NCBI RefSeq assembly: GCF_033807715.1
Contig: NC_084597.1
Span: 4,116,058-4,180,057, forward strand
Direction of reading: 5' to 3'
Length of the DNA stretch: 64,000 bases
Origin: Cololabis saira
Taxonomy: Eukaryota > Chordata > Actinopteri > Beloniformes > Belonidae
Shown: piece by piece, positions 46,733 to 60,060 of the stretch
Layout of the letters: every line of letters begins with the position of its first letter
How positions within the stretch are numbered: position 1 is the first letter of the stretch
The notes under the pieces: generated by a model
The model's input: the letters and a program-made list of their open reading frames with translations, nothing else
The model's database searches: none
What the model was told of the DNA's origin: nothing
Position numbers and translations under genes: made by a program

Positions 46733-47493
46733 CACTTTTCTAGCAATCTGTGCTTTCATCAACACACATTATATCACTCAAACACACAAATGCCTTGACA
46801 AATTAATGGCTGTCCATTTGAGCAGGATGCTAACGGTAATATGACAGACAGCAGGAAGTAATTCAGTCCATCTGTGATGTCATTAACACTCCAATCTGTA
46901 CCAGTGTGATTAACACCACTTGAATGGTCTTTTTTTTGCTTACAAAGGTTGTAATGAAAATGAGCCTAAGTGCTGTTAAAGCGTCAGCGTTATAAGCAGC
47001 TGTTCAAATTATGTAAATGCTAAAGATTGGAGTTCCAGTGCTTTCTTAATTGCTTCAGTTTGGGAATATCTTGATATGTAACCAAGACGGCGGCAGAATT
47101 GACCGTTTTGTCAGCCACAAACATCAAACAACAGCATCCTCCGTTGCTGCATCCGGTTTATCCAGTGGGACGAAACAGCCGTCTCTCTCATTCACATCAA
47201 TGGAAAAAGTTTTTACTTGCATGGTATCAACATTTAAATCACTGGATTATTTTTTTTAAACGTTGTATTGGTAAAAGGAACACTTGTAGTGTCATGAGGG
47301 TGCAGCGTATTTTTATCCCCAAACTGACAGAAATCTGATCCGTACTTCCAAAACAAAGTCGGCTCGGCAGCAGCTACAACCCATAGCTACAACCACGAAA
47401 GCTTTTATTTATTTATCTTAAAATGCTTAAAAAGTGACACCAGTTACCCAGAGAGAATCACAGGAATACATTTCATCCCAAAACCAACGGTAA
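46733..47493. other. Unique sequence, nothing recognised
   Basis: No gene. Around 47090-47210 it resembles dispersed fish sequence but cannot be named. Confidence 0.4.
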
Positions 47494-48230
47494 ATTAAAG
47501 CTGCAAGCAGTGATGAACGGGCCCTCGCACCCTTCTGCACGTTCAGGCTTCAGTGGAAGCTTGTATGACTTGCATGTAGATTCTTCAGGACTGGAAATTT
47601 AGCGGATGAAACCAGCCACGAGTCTCTCAAAAGTCACTTCACTTCAAAAGTTATGGCAGAAAGTAGGAACTATCAAATATGGACCAATCAGATGAAGGGG
47701 CGGGGCTAATTTGCAGCAATTATGTTCAAGTACTCAAAACCATGTCCGATGAAACCACCCACGACTATGTATGTCATGCCATTCAAAAGTTATGGCAGAA
47801 AGTAGGATCTATCAAATATCGACCAATCAGAAGGAGGGGCGGGGCTAATTCAGGCCAATAAAGGTCAAGTACTCAATACCGAGTCCGATGACACCACCCA
47901 CATGTCTTTATCACAACCCGTTCAAAATCAGATGAAGGGGGGGTTGGGCTTTTTGGCATCTATCGTCGCCGCGGTAACGCTTTTTACTGAGAAAAGTAAT
48001 CCGCGTCGTCCCAGGATGGAGACGCACATTTTGATGTATAACACACTTGGGTGCACATTACGGTTCGGGCCGTATTAACTGCCAAAGTAATGGCATACAT
48101 TTCGCCAAAATGACACGATTAATTCAAAATGGCCGACTTCCTGTTTGGTTTGGGTCATGGCTCCAAGAGACTTTTCTTTAAGTTGCAACATGATACAGGT
48201 GTGTTTTAGTTTTTTTAACATTATCACAAT
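47494..48230. repeat. Abundant teleost interspersed repeat, family Q
   Basis: Starts TTAAAGCTGCAAGCAGTGAT and GAACGGGCCCTCGC, then contains direct units about 139 bp apart (CAAAAGTTATGGCAGAAAGT at 47643 and 47782), then GACTTCCTGTTTGGTTTGGG near 48135. Related pieces: 12705-12770 (inverted) and probably 62590-62830. The class is unknown to me. Confidence 0.6.
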
Positions 48231-49268
48231 TTCAAGTGCTAACTTGAACTTTGCAAGTTAATGAGCGTTCCCCCAACAGCTTCCTGCAAATATTTCACAA
48301 TAAAAACATCTTAAACTCCTAGTGGGCTCTTAATTTGAAAAGGATGCAGATGGTGTTAAGTTGGTATGAACAGTTTCCTGCAGTAACTTCATCAATGCAA
48401 ACAAGATTTCTTATTAAAATACAAGGAATTCCACTTGTAAAGAGTAAAAGAAGGTCATGTGACCCTCTGTAGTTTAGGAAGATAAAGGTCTCAGTCACAT
48501 TTGAGTAAAATAATAATTTATTTCTATAAATGTCAAAGGATCTTTTTAAAATATATATATATTTTATTATCATGGACCCACAGACCCCTTGCAATTACAC
48601 CACAGACCACTAGGGGTCCGTAGTTTTTTGTGGCCCCAGATGATTTGTTTTTTTTAATTTTCTGATATGCAAAACTTTAGAGTTTACAGTTATCTTTTGT
48701 GTCTGTTGTGCTCTCTTCTTCCTGACTCCCTCCATCAACCAGCATAACCAGTTCCACTCAACATGCCTTCCACTGTGTTAGCAGGTAAAAGTATTCCCAT
48801 AATTTAGCTGAATCCATTATTTGTAAAACTGCTCCTTATTCTCACGAATCCTCCTCTGGAACACGGTGTCACTCTTCCCACGAGGTGCACAGGACTCTTA
48901 TCCTTTATAAAGTCTGTCAGTGGGAATAGGGCTCAAAAACAGAAACTGCTATAAGCGCTGGATCACTGATAAGTGTCTTTGAGTCTTTATACACTTCGAC
49001 ATCAGAGGATTCTTATTCCTATCGTGACTGATTTTGTTAAGGAGACTGAAGATGTGCCCCAGACCGCTGGTTAATGACTAACCACCCTTCACGCTCGCTA
49101 GGAGATGTCTTTCCCCATCAAGGACAGCCCTGGTTCGGCACAGTGGGGGGCTACCGACTCTGCAAACCCAAAAAGTGTGGGTATCAAGCACAGTCTTTAT
49201 TATACATCCGTTACTATGGTTTCCTACTCTTCTCTTTCTGCTTATCCCAAAGAAATAAATGCTTTGGG
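48231..49268. other. Unique sequence, nothing recognised
   Basis: No gene recognised. Confidence 0.5.
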
Positions 49269-50316
<1,048 letters not shown>

Positions 50317-50894
50317 ACAACATGTCCCTGACGTGTAGTGCATCACATCTCCATCAGCCAAGAAAGGAAGGCTGGACTGGCTCCAGCAACATACAAGAGA
50401 CTTACTGCCCCGTCTGATAGAAATGAATTGCTCATTTCCAATAAAGGCTCCAAACCCAATTAACTTTCACAGAGTGATTATTTGTAGATGACGAATAATG
50501 ATACAGAAATGCATTACTCAAAACTGAATACTCTTTAAAATTGTTCTCTTATTGAAGAAAATTCATAAAATTATCACCTATTGTTGGGTTCTTGAATGCA
50601 TCACATGTTTTATATGGAGCCCGGCAAGTGGGAGTGGGTGAAAAATAAATAAAGGCAATAAAAATCTGAGTAAATTGCGCTCTCAATTTTGCGGGTTGCT
50701 CATGGGCATCACTTAACGCATTGTCATGTTTTAATCAGCACACTTCACAGCAGTCTGACTGTATAGATATTTTGGAGCAGGCGAGGTAAGTTCAGTGGGG
50801 AAAAAACACAACTCTAAAACTGGTGAAGTTTGATGGAAAACAACTTTCTAGTGAAAATCACTGGATAAATATAACATTTTAAAGGAGTATGACA
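50317..50894. other. Unique sequence, nothing recognised
   Basis: No gene recognised. Confidence 0.5.
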
Positions 50895-51576
50895 GCCTGT
50901 CCTAACTGCATGCGAGCGTCCGACTGTTGCGTCGCACTGCGTGGAATCGGACGCGCTCTGTCCACACTGAACCTGTTATCGGCCCCACGTTCTACCACGT
51001 TCTTTTGATTGACAGCTGAGACTCGCCTTTTAAAAGGCTGATTTATGGTTCCGCGTTACACTCACCGAACGGTGCGCGTCGCCGCGTACCCTACGCCGTA
51101 GGCTACGCCGTCGATTTTACGCGGAACCATAAATCAGCCTTTATTCACCCGCCCGTGCGCTCCTGAAAGAAACTCCTAAAATTACTCCTAAAAGAGTAAA
51201 GGGACAAGTAAAAGATGGTGATTACTTGTAATCTTCCTACGTTTGTACTTTCTAAACAGAAAACAAGCTTATTATTCGGTGGAATAAGTGGGGAAAAAAA
51301 CGAACAATTAATAACAGCGTGTGGTGACACAATCAAATAGCGAACAGCGTGGAGTGACCGGCGTGTGGTGTTAAATGCAGCAAACATGTCAGCATGTCAG
51401 ATCATTACTGGGATGTGGGGAAAAAGCAGAGGACACGAGAAATTATCAAATAACGGCGCGCCGCATCGCGCTGCATCGTCGCTCGCAACCAGTGTAGACA
51501 GTGCTATAAAAAAATAAAGCAATGGAACTGTTTTTGACGCTGACGCTCGCTCGCGTCGCATGCAGTGTGGACACGG
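50895..51576. mobile_element. Element with GCATGCGA inverted ends and nested P copy 8
   Basis: Left CTGTCCTAACTGCATGCGAG and right CGCATGCAGTGTGGACACGG are partly inverted repeats. No clear target duplication. P copy 8 lies at 51033-51143. Possibly Harbinger-like. Confidence 0.45.
51033..51143. mobile_element. Palindromic MITE P copy 8
   Basis: AAAGGCTGATTTATGG ... CCATAAATCAGCCTTT, with a shortened left arm. Confidence 0.82.
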
Positions 51577-51582
51577 TTTGAG

Positions 51583-51800
51583 GCTCCTTTTAAGAAATGA
51601 GACTCTCTAGCGCCACCCTTCACCACGACGGCCGTTGGGGGTACTGCAGCCAACAGTGAAGCCGGTACGGGAGAACGGGGAGAACGTGAATGCAGCGTCA
51701 TGTGACGTCACATCCGCAGGACAGCGCGGGAAATTCGGGACCGAATTGCAGCACATTTTGCAGCACACAGCCTGTTCAAGGCAAAGGAGAGATACACTAG
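51583..51800. mobile_element. T2 element copy 3, truncated
   Basis: From GAGGCTCCTTTTAAGAAATG to GAGATACACTAGAG it follows T2 copy 1, without the 490-bp insert. Both terminal inverted repeats are incomplete. Palindromic CRE at 51700-51713. Confidence 0.78.
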
Positions 51801-52247
51801 AGGGAAAGATCTGTTTCAGAAGGGTCGAATTATTAGCAGAGAAAACATCTAGGGAGTTTGCTGAAACAAAAAAAAAACTGGTTATCAATGGATTTTTTTT
51901 CTCTTCACATGAGGGCAAATTTAAAGATGCCAGGATTCATCATAAATTGTGAAAGAGGAGTTAAGGGAGCTTGAGACTTGGCAACCACAGAGTCCAGACC
52001 TTTTGAAGAAAGTCAGCTGGTGGTTAGTCGACCAAACATCTTTGAGAACAAACACCGGATCTACCTCTATGGGGTCTAAAATCCTCTCTCTTTATATAAT
52101 CCCAGACAGACTTTTATGATGTTAAGATCTAGTGCTCAGTGGGAGCCATAACACCTCAGAGTCCTGGGAGCTCAACAAGAAAACATCCATTTTTTAGGTC
52201 TGCTTCTGCTTCAAAATACATTTGGACCCCTGATGGTATCATACCAT
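51801..52247. other. Unique sequence, nothing recognised
   Basis: No gene recognised. Confidence 0.5.
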
Positions 52248-52255
52248 GAATAGGT

Positions 52256-52791
52256 TAGGGCTGGGCGGTATGGACTAAAAAATTTTCACGATTATTTCTG
52301 GCATTTATCCAGATAATGATAAAAAAAATACCAATTCAACTCCATCTTTTTAACTATAAATCTATCTCGCTCTCAGATCCGTCATGTTTGTTACACAAAA
52401 AAGTCATCAATGGGATTCTTTCTTTCTTTCTTTCTTTCTTGTTGGTTAATTCCCTCCTTCCTTCCTTCCTTCCTTCCTTCCTTCCTTCCTTCCTTCCTTC
52501 CTTCCTTCCTTCCTTCCTTCCTTCCTTCCTTCCTTCCTTCCTTCCTTCCTTCCTTCCTTCCTTCCTTCCTTCCTTCCTTCCTTCCTTCCTTCCTTCCTTC
52601 CTTCCTTCCTTCCTTCCTTCCTTCCTTCCTTCCTTCCTTCCTTCCTTCCTTCCTTCCTTCCTTCCTTCCTTCCTTCCTTCCTTAAAACGTCTTCAACGGG
52701 AATTTATCGTTTTAACCTCGAGATACAAATTCTTACCGTGGGGAATTTTTTTGACGGTTTATTGTGAACGGTAAAATATCACCCATTCCTA
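52256..52791. mobile_element. hAT-like element carrying a microsatellite, family M copy 3, complete
   Basis: Ends TAGGGCTGGGCGGTATGG and TATCACCCATTCCTA, flanked by the perfect 8-bp duplication GAATAGGT (52248-52255, 52792-52799), so a hAT-type insertion. A short TTTC run, the interruption TTGTTGGTTAATTCCC, then about 230 bp of pure TTCC (to 52681). Confidence 0.88.
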
Positions 52792-52799
52792 GAATAGGT

Positions 52800-53955
52800 A
52801 TCTTTTTATTTTTCTGGACTGTGTACATCATTAATCTGACTAAATCCACAAATCCATGTGTAGAAGTACGGTACCAAACTTGTAAGAAAAGTACATCCAT
52901 GTTTCACTGTTGTGCATCTTCAAAAGAGCTGAAAGAGCACATGCTTTTATTTTGTAATCTTTACCTGTAAAAGACAACTAATTGTTAACTTATTGTTGTT
53001 CTAACTCTTTATTGGGGTGTATAACCTGCTGCCTGAAACAGCAAACTCATCATGAAAGCAGAATTTTACTGTTTCCTCATCCGTATTTTTACCTCCAACA
53101 ACAATACCAACAACTTAAGTCCATAATAAGTAAAAAGTATAAACTCAACACCCCAAAATTACTATCGAAACTCTACAGGATAATATCCAAAATAGATAAC
53201 TCAGTCTCTCTGCCAATTACAAAATTGGAGGCTGACCTCTCTCTCAACACACAAATGTATTTCTGATGCCGTCAATCAGTATTAGCTGAAGGAGCTCACT
53301 CGGTCGGACTTCCACCCACATTTCAAGTAAAACGAGTAAATGTTGCCCATGTTGTCGTGCATGACTAACCCTTTGCACATGCAGTCAGGTATTAATAACA
53401 GTTCTTGATGCAATGCCATCCAAGGGATCTGGTATCTTCTGCACAGGCCTTCTCCCCAGCCCTTTATGGTCTGAAATTCCTCCAGATTTTTTAAATGGTT
53501 TGATATCGTAATTCAGCATGGAAGGAAGAAATTTGCATTCTCAACCTTTTTTCTTTGAAGAAAACTGTTTTTAAACATTTGAGTGATTTTCCTCCTCCCG
53601 TCTCCATTTGTCAAAGGCTCAGCCTTTCACGGCTGCTGCTATTTACTGAATCATGTTCACAAACACCCGACTGAAAAAACATTTTTTGAACCTCCATACT
53701 CACCCTAAATTCTTCCCATGCCATCTCTTTTTTCTTTTAAATGCCATGACTGCCTGAAATACAGGAATGGATGTAAATCCGAGAGTAAAACCCAAAGCTA
53801 TTATCATACTATTATATTTATAATACTTCTGTTAAATGTAAAAACAAATACAAGTCAAAACGAAAAGGTTAAAAATCACAGCCATCACAGTGTTTTCCTG
53901 ATTTAACCCCGAAGCAACAATCCAGTTAATGATTCACAGATAATTTGGTTTCAAA
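52800..53955. other. Unique sequence, nothing recognised
   Basis: A 94-codon frame at 52982-53266 has no recognised domain. No gene supported. Confidence 0.45.
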
Positions 53956-53960
53956 GACCC

Positions 53961-54290
53961 GAGGCAAATTTATTTGTATAGCACAATTCAACACAAGGTA
54001 ATTCAAAGTGCTTTACATCAACATTAAAAGCAGCAAGACACAATTAAACAGTAAATAACAAATAAAATGAAATAAAATGATAAGAAAGAGGTAAAATGAT
54101 AAAAAGCACAAGTTGTTAAAAAGTAAGGGCAGTAGATCCAGCAGGTTCATCTCATTCTTACAATGGCAAGAATTACGTTTCTATACGGTCAAAACGTACA
54201 AAGACCGGGTCTAATACAGTATTACAAAAGTAATCTGTAACAATTTGTACGGTTAATTAAACCAATTTCACAATTAACCCTAAAATCAAG
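53961..54290. repeat. LINE-tail-like repeat, family R copy 3
   Basis: TTTATTTGTATAGCACAATT through CGGTCAAAACGTACAAAGAC and AACAATTTGTACGG. Longest copy in the window. Confidence 0.7.
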
Positions 54291-54294
54291 AGGG

Positions 54295-54830
54295 GGACAG
54301 ACAGTACTGGAGTTGAGGGGGGATGGCATCCCCCCTGAAATAAAAACGGTCCAAATCATCCCCCCCTGTAAAACTGCCATCCCTCCTTTCCATCCCTTAT
54401 GTCATTTCATCAAAGAATGTGGTTTTACTGCTATTTCAACATTTAGAGTCATCACGAGAAAAATAACACCAGAAAAATAACTTAGTTGACAATTTTCAGC
54501 TGTTTCAAGTAAATTTTCACTTGAAATAAATAGGAAAAATCTGCCAATGGGACAAGATTTATCTTCTCATTACAAGCAATAAAATCTTGTTCCACTGACA
54601 GATTTTTCTACTTATTTTAAGTGAAAATCTACTTGAAACAGGTGAAAATGGTTGTTTTTTTTCCAGTGATGCATTTAACTGCTGCTATGTCATTCCTGCA
54701 GTATTTCTGCAGCTGTTTTGGTCACTGCTATCATTTGTAATATATTATATTATTTGTAATCAGCACAAATTATCTGTCCCCATATGATAAAATCCACCAT
54801 CCCCCCTGATATATTTTTACAACTTCTGGA
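54295..54830 (-). mobile_element. Compound repeat containing foldback F, left arm of an inverted pair
   Basis: GAGTTGAGGGGGGATGGCATC ... then F-type sequence (54425-54680) ... then CACCATCCCCCCTGAT at about 54800. The whole order is repeated, inverted, at 61557-62290. Confidence 0.7.
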
Positions 54831-54831
54831 G

Positions 54832-54836
<5 letters not shown>

Positions 54837-54911
<75 letters not shown>
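54837..54911. repeat. (TA)n tract
   Basis: About 75 bp of uninterrupted alternating TA. Confidence 0.97.
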
Positions 54912-54912
<1 letters not shown>

Positions 54913-55082
54913 GACAGTTGTAGCTTTGTTTTGACTGTAGTTTGTAGTTTTGTCTGAATATAAAGTGAAGCTTCATGTTTTCTTTTTTTACTAGATAGAT
55001 GAATAAAGTTCTATCTATCTAGTAAAAACATGAAGCTTCACTTTATATTCAGACAAACTAATGTGGCAGCTACAACTGTTAG
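54912..55082. mobile_element. Foldback MITE, about 170 bp
   Basis: CTGACAGTTGTAGCT at the left pairs with AGCTACAACTGTTAG at the right; inner arms AAAGTGAAGCTTCATGTTTT and ACTAGATAGAT are also paired. A near-complete hairpin whose left end adjoins the (TA)n tract. Confidence 0.78.
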
Positions 55083-55435
55083 ATTTAATCTATTAAACCA
55101 ACATTTATCTTCCTAAATGATTTATTTCAGCCAGCGGTAATGCTCCAAAGAGCTGCAGGTTTCTCCCCAGGACGAAGGCAGTTTGACCCAGCGATCACGT
55201 CACTGGCCTTGAGCTGCTGGTGCGCCCGGGGCCGGCGGCTCTTCTGATCCCCGAAACATCGGATCAAATTTCTTAACAGCCGTTATTTGGATAAACTGAG
55301 CCCAGGTTGGGGATCCGAATTCTGATACAGCCTGTGTGTCCTCTTCTAATATAATACATCCATGGTCCTCTTATCCTTCGCCGTTTGTTTACTTTCGTCA
55401 CTTCCGTTTCTCTTCTCGTGCACTGATTCGCTACC
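55083..55435. other. Unique sequence
   Basis: Nothing recognised. Confidence 0.45.
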
Positions 55436-55634
55436 TGAACAGCCAATCACAGAGTGAGCTGTTTGACCGACGGCCGACGCCGATTCAACATGTCGAATCG
55501 GCTGAAAAGGTCCTGACGGGCGCCCGACCTGTGGCGACGTGCGGGACACACCGGGGAAACTAGCCCGACAGAAGAGCACCGACGCTCAACGACGGCCCGA
55601 CGGCCGATTTTTGGCTTGGTGTGTCAGCGCCTTA
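55436..55634. mobile_element. Fragment of a teleost repeat ending GGTGTGTCAGCGCC
   Basis: CG-rich GGCCGACGCCGATTC and CCCGACGGCCGATTTTTGGC, ending TTGGTGTGTCAGCGCCTTAA. It resembles one end of a Harbinger-like fish element; no opposite end was found. Confidence 0.4.
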
Positions 55635-56794
55635 ACATTTAGAAATTTAAGTTTAAATGTCCAGCATTTTCTCTAAAGAAAAGTTCATTTAGTTCAGGAG
55701 TTTTCAAAACGACTGGGACTACTGGGATTAAAGTTCACCAAGCAAAAATGTAATGATGGAAAAAAAAAAAAAAATGTAATAAAAAAAAAAAAACGATCTT
55801 TAGACATACAAATCGATTTTTAGGAATTAATATGAGAATCGATTTAGAATCAGAAAATCGATTTTTTCAACACAGGCCTATTCACAATTAACCCTAAAAT
55901 GAAGAGGGGGACAGGTGCGTGTTTCCAAGTGCACATACCTGCACAATGACATGTTCCCAAAAGGCAGAGCTTCACCAGAATAACAGTGATCATAGCAGCG
56001 TGGAGTCAGTGATTATGGAAGCTGACAGCGCCGACAGTTTGTCAGTTCCGAGAGTCGTCGGTGTCGTCAGGATTTACGGAGATGAAACCCGGCACCCTAA
56101 GGGCACCCTCCTGCTCGTCTCCACATACGTGACACGACCTGGAGGTTTTTCTGCTGACTGAGGAACCACGTCTCCCAGGCTGTGCATGGTGTGGATGTCA
56201 GGAGATGCAAATTCAGTAATCCACATGAGAAAATAAGAGCGGATTCATTGGTTTCACATAGCAGACCCAAAATGACGGGAGGGATGGAGAAGCCGAGGTG
56301 AGAGATCCGTCGCTGCGATACAAACAGCCAAGGAAGAGGCAGCCTGACACTCGTCAAAAGTATTATAGAGTATTAGCATACCTGTTAGACATTTAAATTC
56401 TGCCTTAGAACATCTCTGACTGATGTGACACCGGCAACTTGTCACGCCTCGACTTCACACGGCTACCGCCTGCTAACTGCTAACAGCCAGCCCGGAACAA
56501 CAGCTGTCACATGAAAAGGTTAAAAATAATATCTCTTTGATAACCAATTAAATGTTCTTGCCAGACTGTTAATCAGAATGTGACAAGCTATAACAATATG
56601 AGTGAATCTGTGTAACATTTGGGGCGAAGGCAGAATGAGCCTGCAGGGCTTGTGGGGTCTCCCTACCTATAAACCACCCATCCAATTAAATGTCACCAAG
56701 TTCTCATTAGAAACACTAATGAAATATTTGGCATTCACCTGAAGACCAAGGAATATCATCACAATTAAAACTGAGTTTTCTGGGGTTTTTTTTT
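55635..56794. other. Mostly unique sequence
   Basis: Poly(A) runs near 55760-55795 and an AATCGATT-rich stretch (55795-55880) resembling a hAT end. Nothing else recognised. Confidence 0.45.
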
Positions 56795-57008
56795 ACACTT
56801 TCTTTTCATTTATTTATTTAGAACAAATGTTTTTTTAAAACAGTGCATGGAGGGAACGAAGCCCGAAGTGCTTGTACAGAGTTCCACTCCCATCGAGAAC
56901 TGTTATGAAGTAACAAAGATAATGTACAATAAATTAAAAAAATTATAAATATAAACGTAAAAGAGAACATGGATACGAGGTCTGGATTACATTAAATATA
57001 AAGTCATA
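56795..57008 (-). mobile_element. LINE 3' region, copy 2, first part
   Basis: Matches 5580-5680 and continues about 110 bp further to AGGTCTGGATTACATTAAA. Interrupted at 57009 by a terminal-inverted-repeat element. Confidence 0.72.
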
Positions 57009-57846
57009 GGGCCAAATCCACAAAGAATAGATTGCGCCCGCAAATAGCGCTGTGAATTGCGCCGCATTTGCGCCCGCAATTTGCCCCGCTTTAAGGTCCT
57101 ATTCACAAAAGATTTTGCTCTAATGATATGCCGGCGCAAACACGCCCATAAAGTTTTGCAGTAACTTAATTAACACCGGATCGGGATCAGATCAGGATCT
57201 GACCGTAATTCATGTTCTGTGTTTTGCTACACACACCTACAGGTCAGATGTCAAACACACACATTCTAGATTTATATGTTTATATGGTGGAATTGTTTGT
57301 AATAAAGCAGCCCCTTACTGTATGGATGAATCCTGAGCTCCGCCCTGTTATTTTTATTTTTAAATCCGAGATAAGTCCACAACCCCACTGGATATGACTG
57401 TCTACAGTCATGTCTGACTGTAGATTTCACCCTTAATATCATTCAGTATCACACAGGCTTGAATAATATTGAAGAGAGAGAGAAACAGAGATAGACGGGG
57501 AGTGAGGAGTGAGTTTGCACGCAGTTAATACACGCTTCTGAAAGACGGTATTTGCTCCACTATTTTTGCGTGTGGCAAATAGCGCTGGCCTTTGTGAATT
57601 AGACGGTTTTTGCAATGAGGCTTATTTGCATAGAAAGGGGGCAATTTTGCGCAGAATGTATGAATATTACCTAATTTACATGCATGCAAATGGCACAGGC
57701 GCACCATGACACTATTTGCTTGGCAGCGCAGTTTGTGGTGCAATTCCCCTTTGCGGGTGCTTTGTGAATTAGACGCTCTCTTTTTGTCTCATTTGCACCG
57801 GTTTAGCGGCCGCAAAAGCCGCGCAATCCTTTTGTGGATTTGGCCC
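57009..57846. mobile_element. Element with GGGCCAAATCCACAAA inverted ends
   Basis: GGGCCAAATCCACAAAGAAT and ATTCTT-like inverse: the right end TTTTGTGGATTTGGCCC pairs with the left, and GATTGCGC is also inverted. It splits the LINE copy; the undisturbed sequence is seen at 7085-7100. The interior has repeated AAATAGCGCTG and GTGAATTAGACG motifs and no coding sequence. Confidence 0.78.
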
Positions 57847-58445
57847 AATGAAGGTTAAGACAGATTAAGATGTTTTTTTTAATAACTTTCTGAAGGAGGT
57901 AAAAGATAATATGGACTTCAGCGACACATTCAAGTAATTCCAGAGTGTTGGATCTAAATGTAACATTAAATTGATGAGCAGATGTTGGACAGAAGGGTAA
58001 ATGAAGATGCCACTGTGTCTAGTTGGATATGAATTAAAATCAGAAAACTGCTGGTAAAAAACTGCTGGAAAGTGACAGGAAGATCATGTTTTATATTGAT
58101 AAACTTATGCACAAACAAGCAGGAGTGAAAAACATTAAGTGTATGATGGATAATAGTGAATATTTCATAAAAAGAGGTGCAGATGGTTCGTGTCTACCAG
58201 ACTGAGAGATTGTTCTTATTAAGAATCTTTTTTGAAAAAAAAAAAAAAAAAAAAGAATCTTTTTTGGATTATCAGTAATCATTGATCTTTTGCAAACTTG
58301 ATTAATATGATTATTACAATTTAGACCTTCATCCAAAACAACACCCAGAAATGTTATGTGTGATACTTGAAGGATTTCAGTTCCATTAAATTAGCTTCTT
58401 CTTTTGCATAAGGTTTATTTTTGTTGCAGGAGATCATAAAGTTAG
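57847..58445 (-). pseudogene. LINE reverse-transcriptase C-terminal end, copy 2
   Basis: Minus strand: FLGVVLDEGLN at about 58320-58355, then HINQVCK, then SLLSIIHL, matching the end of Rex/L2-like LINE proteins (FLGVxxDxxLxWxxHI). Frameshifts separate the blocks. It continues as copy 2 of the 7069-7462 LINE. A poly(A) run (58232-58253) interrupts it. Confidence 0.6.
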
Positions 58446-58935
58446 ATTTCTTTCAATGGTGGTTATTATATAAACATAATACAGTAACTGAAACATGTCT
58501 GTTGGACGGATGTGTTTCTCTCCAGGATGTTTAGTTTATTTGGAAAAAGTATGAATCTCAAATGAACAGTGAAGCTGAACTGTTATCTAAAGCTAAAAGA
58601 GGAATAAGTCTCTGCAGCGTTACACCCAATCCCAGTTCCTCGTCTGCCCTTTCATTCTGCACGCTGTCAACAAGGACATGGTACTTCCTTTGGGGAATGA
58701 AAAGCAGCAGTAATCTCAGTTTCCCAAAGAAACAGAACAGCATCATCTTTGAAGTTTAAAAAATAAATAAATAAATGAGGTAGGGAGGTCTACGTCGTAT
58801 GCAATAACATGAGACATTGTTTTGTCATAATTTCCTATGACTGAGTTTGAATAATACACTCAGATCTATAGTGTCAGTTGCAGTTCAGGTAAAGCCTTGT
58901 TTTCACAGTTTTGGGGGACAGATAATCGCAGTAGC
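58446..58935. other. Unique sequence, nothing recognised
   Basis: No gene recognised. Confidence 0.5.
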
Positions 58936-59012
58936 CTAGGGATGGGAATTGATGAGATTTTTACGATTCCAGTTCCATTTTCGATTCTGCTTAACGATTC
59001 GGTTCTTCATCG
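58936..59012. mobile_element. hAT-like end, TAGGGATGGGAATTG
   Basis: TAGGGATGGGAATTGATGAG followed by CGATTC-rich sequence resembles a common vertebrate hAT end. No right end identified. Confidence 0.45.
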
Positions 59013-59110
59013 ATTCCCTTATCAATTCTTATTTGAAAAAAAAAAGGTCAACAAAAGGTCAATTAGCATCACCAATATAATATTTTAATAATAATAAAAT
59101 AAATATTCTT
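59013..59110. repeat. About 97-bp direct duplication, copy 1
   Basis: ATTCCCTTATCAATTCTTAT through AATAAATATTCTT. Nearly identical to 59630-59726 apart from the A-run. Confidence 0.9.
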
Positions 59111-59629
59111 TCTAAATTTCCAAACTAATGGGGAACTCATTTCCCCATGTATTTGTATGGCCCCATTCAAAGCGGATGGGAAAATGTTGAGAAAAAAAGA
59201 CAAAATTCACCTTTTTTCTGAGTCACCTATCTTTCTCATACTTGCACGTAGAACTGTCATTCAAACTTCAAAACGGAGGAAAACTTCTCTTCTCTCTCCA
59301 AACCTGAAACTGTTTTTTCCTAAAATGTACACTTTTCAAGATATGAGCACTCAAGCGAGGTCTGGAAATCACTTTTTTGTCAAATCAAGAGTGTAGCTCT
59401 AATTTTTTTAGAGTGGGAGAGACAGTCAAAAAATGACCTTAATTTCTATTTGTAACTCGAGCTCACGGCCAAACCGTGAAAGCTAGAAAGATAATTTTTG
59501 GTCAGAATGTAGACATAGATGTTGGGATTCATAAAATGTGACTTTGACAGGCGGGGTATGCACAAAATTTAAACGGGGAGGACTAAAGCTGTGCCAATTC
59601 CTGCCTCAGTCCCCATTGACTGCAATGTA
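59111..59629. other. 519-bp segment between direct duplications
   Basis: Begins TCTAAATTTCCAAACTAATG, contains GGCCCCATTCAAAGCGGATG, and ends TGACTGCAATGTA. It resembles dispersed fish repeat sequence but no ends were recognised. Confidence 0.4.
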
Positions 59630-59726
59630 ATTCCCTTATCAATTCTTATTTGGAAAAAAAAGGTCAACAAAAGGTCAATTAGCATCACCAATATAATATT
59701 TTAATAATAATAAAATAAATATTCTT
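59630..59726. repeat. About 97-bp direct duplication, copy 2
   Basis: Second copy of 59013-59110. Confidence 0.9.
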
Positions 59727-59759
59727 CTGTAGAAGTAACAAAATACAACATAATTTATT

Positions 59760-60060
59760 ATAAATAATAATAATAATTTATTCTGTTGCCATTAACCTGA
59801 CAAGGGACTGCAGATGAAAATTAGCCTGATGGGTATATCTGGCATATTTACATTTACAGTATGTATGTACTTATTTCAATGTTTATTAATACAGGCAAGA
59901 CGAAGGGAGGTGGTATTGTACTATGTACTATTCCATCAACCTGCCCAGGGACTACAGGTAGAAAATAGCAAGCTGCTACAACCTGGCACAATGCATAATT
60001 CTCTTGTACAAGAGTAATGTCTTATTGTGCACTGTCCCTGTTTTGAAATAAATAAATGAC
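59760..60060 (+). mobile_element. L2-like LINE 3' UTR
   Basis: CTGCCCAGGGACTACAGGTAG and CACTGTCCCTGTTTTGAAAT, ending in AAATAAATAAATGACAAATT. The same blocks occur inverted at 62985-63120, where they follow a LINE reverse-transcriptase end. Confidence 0.6.
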
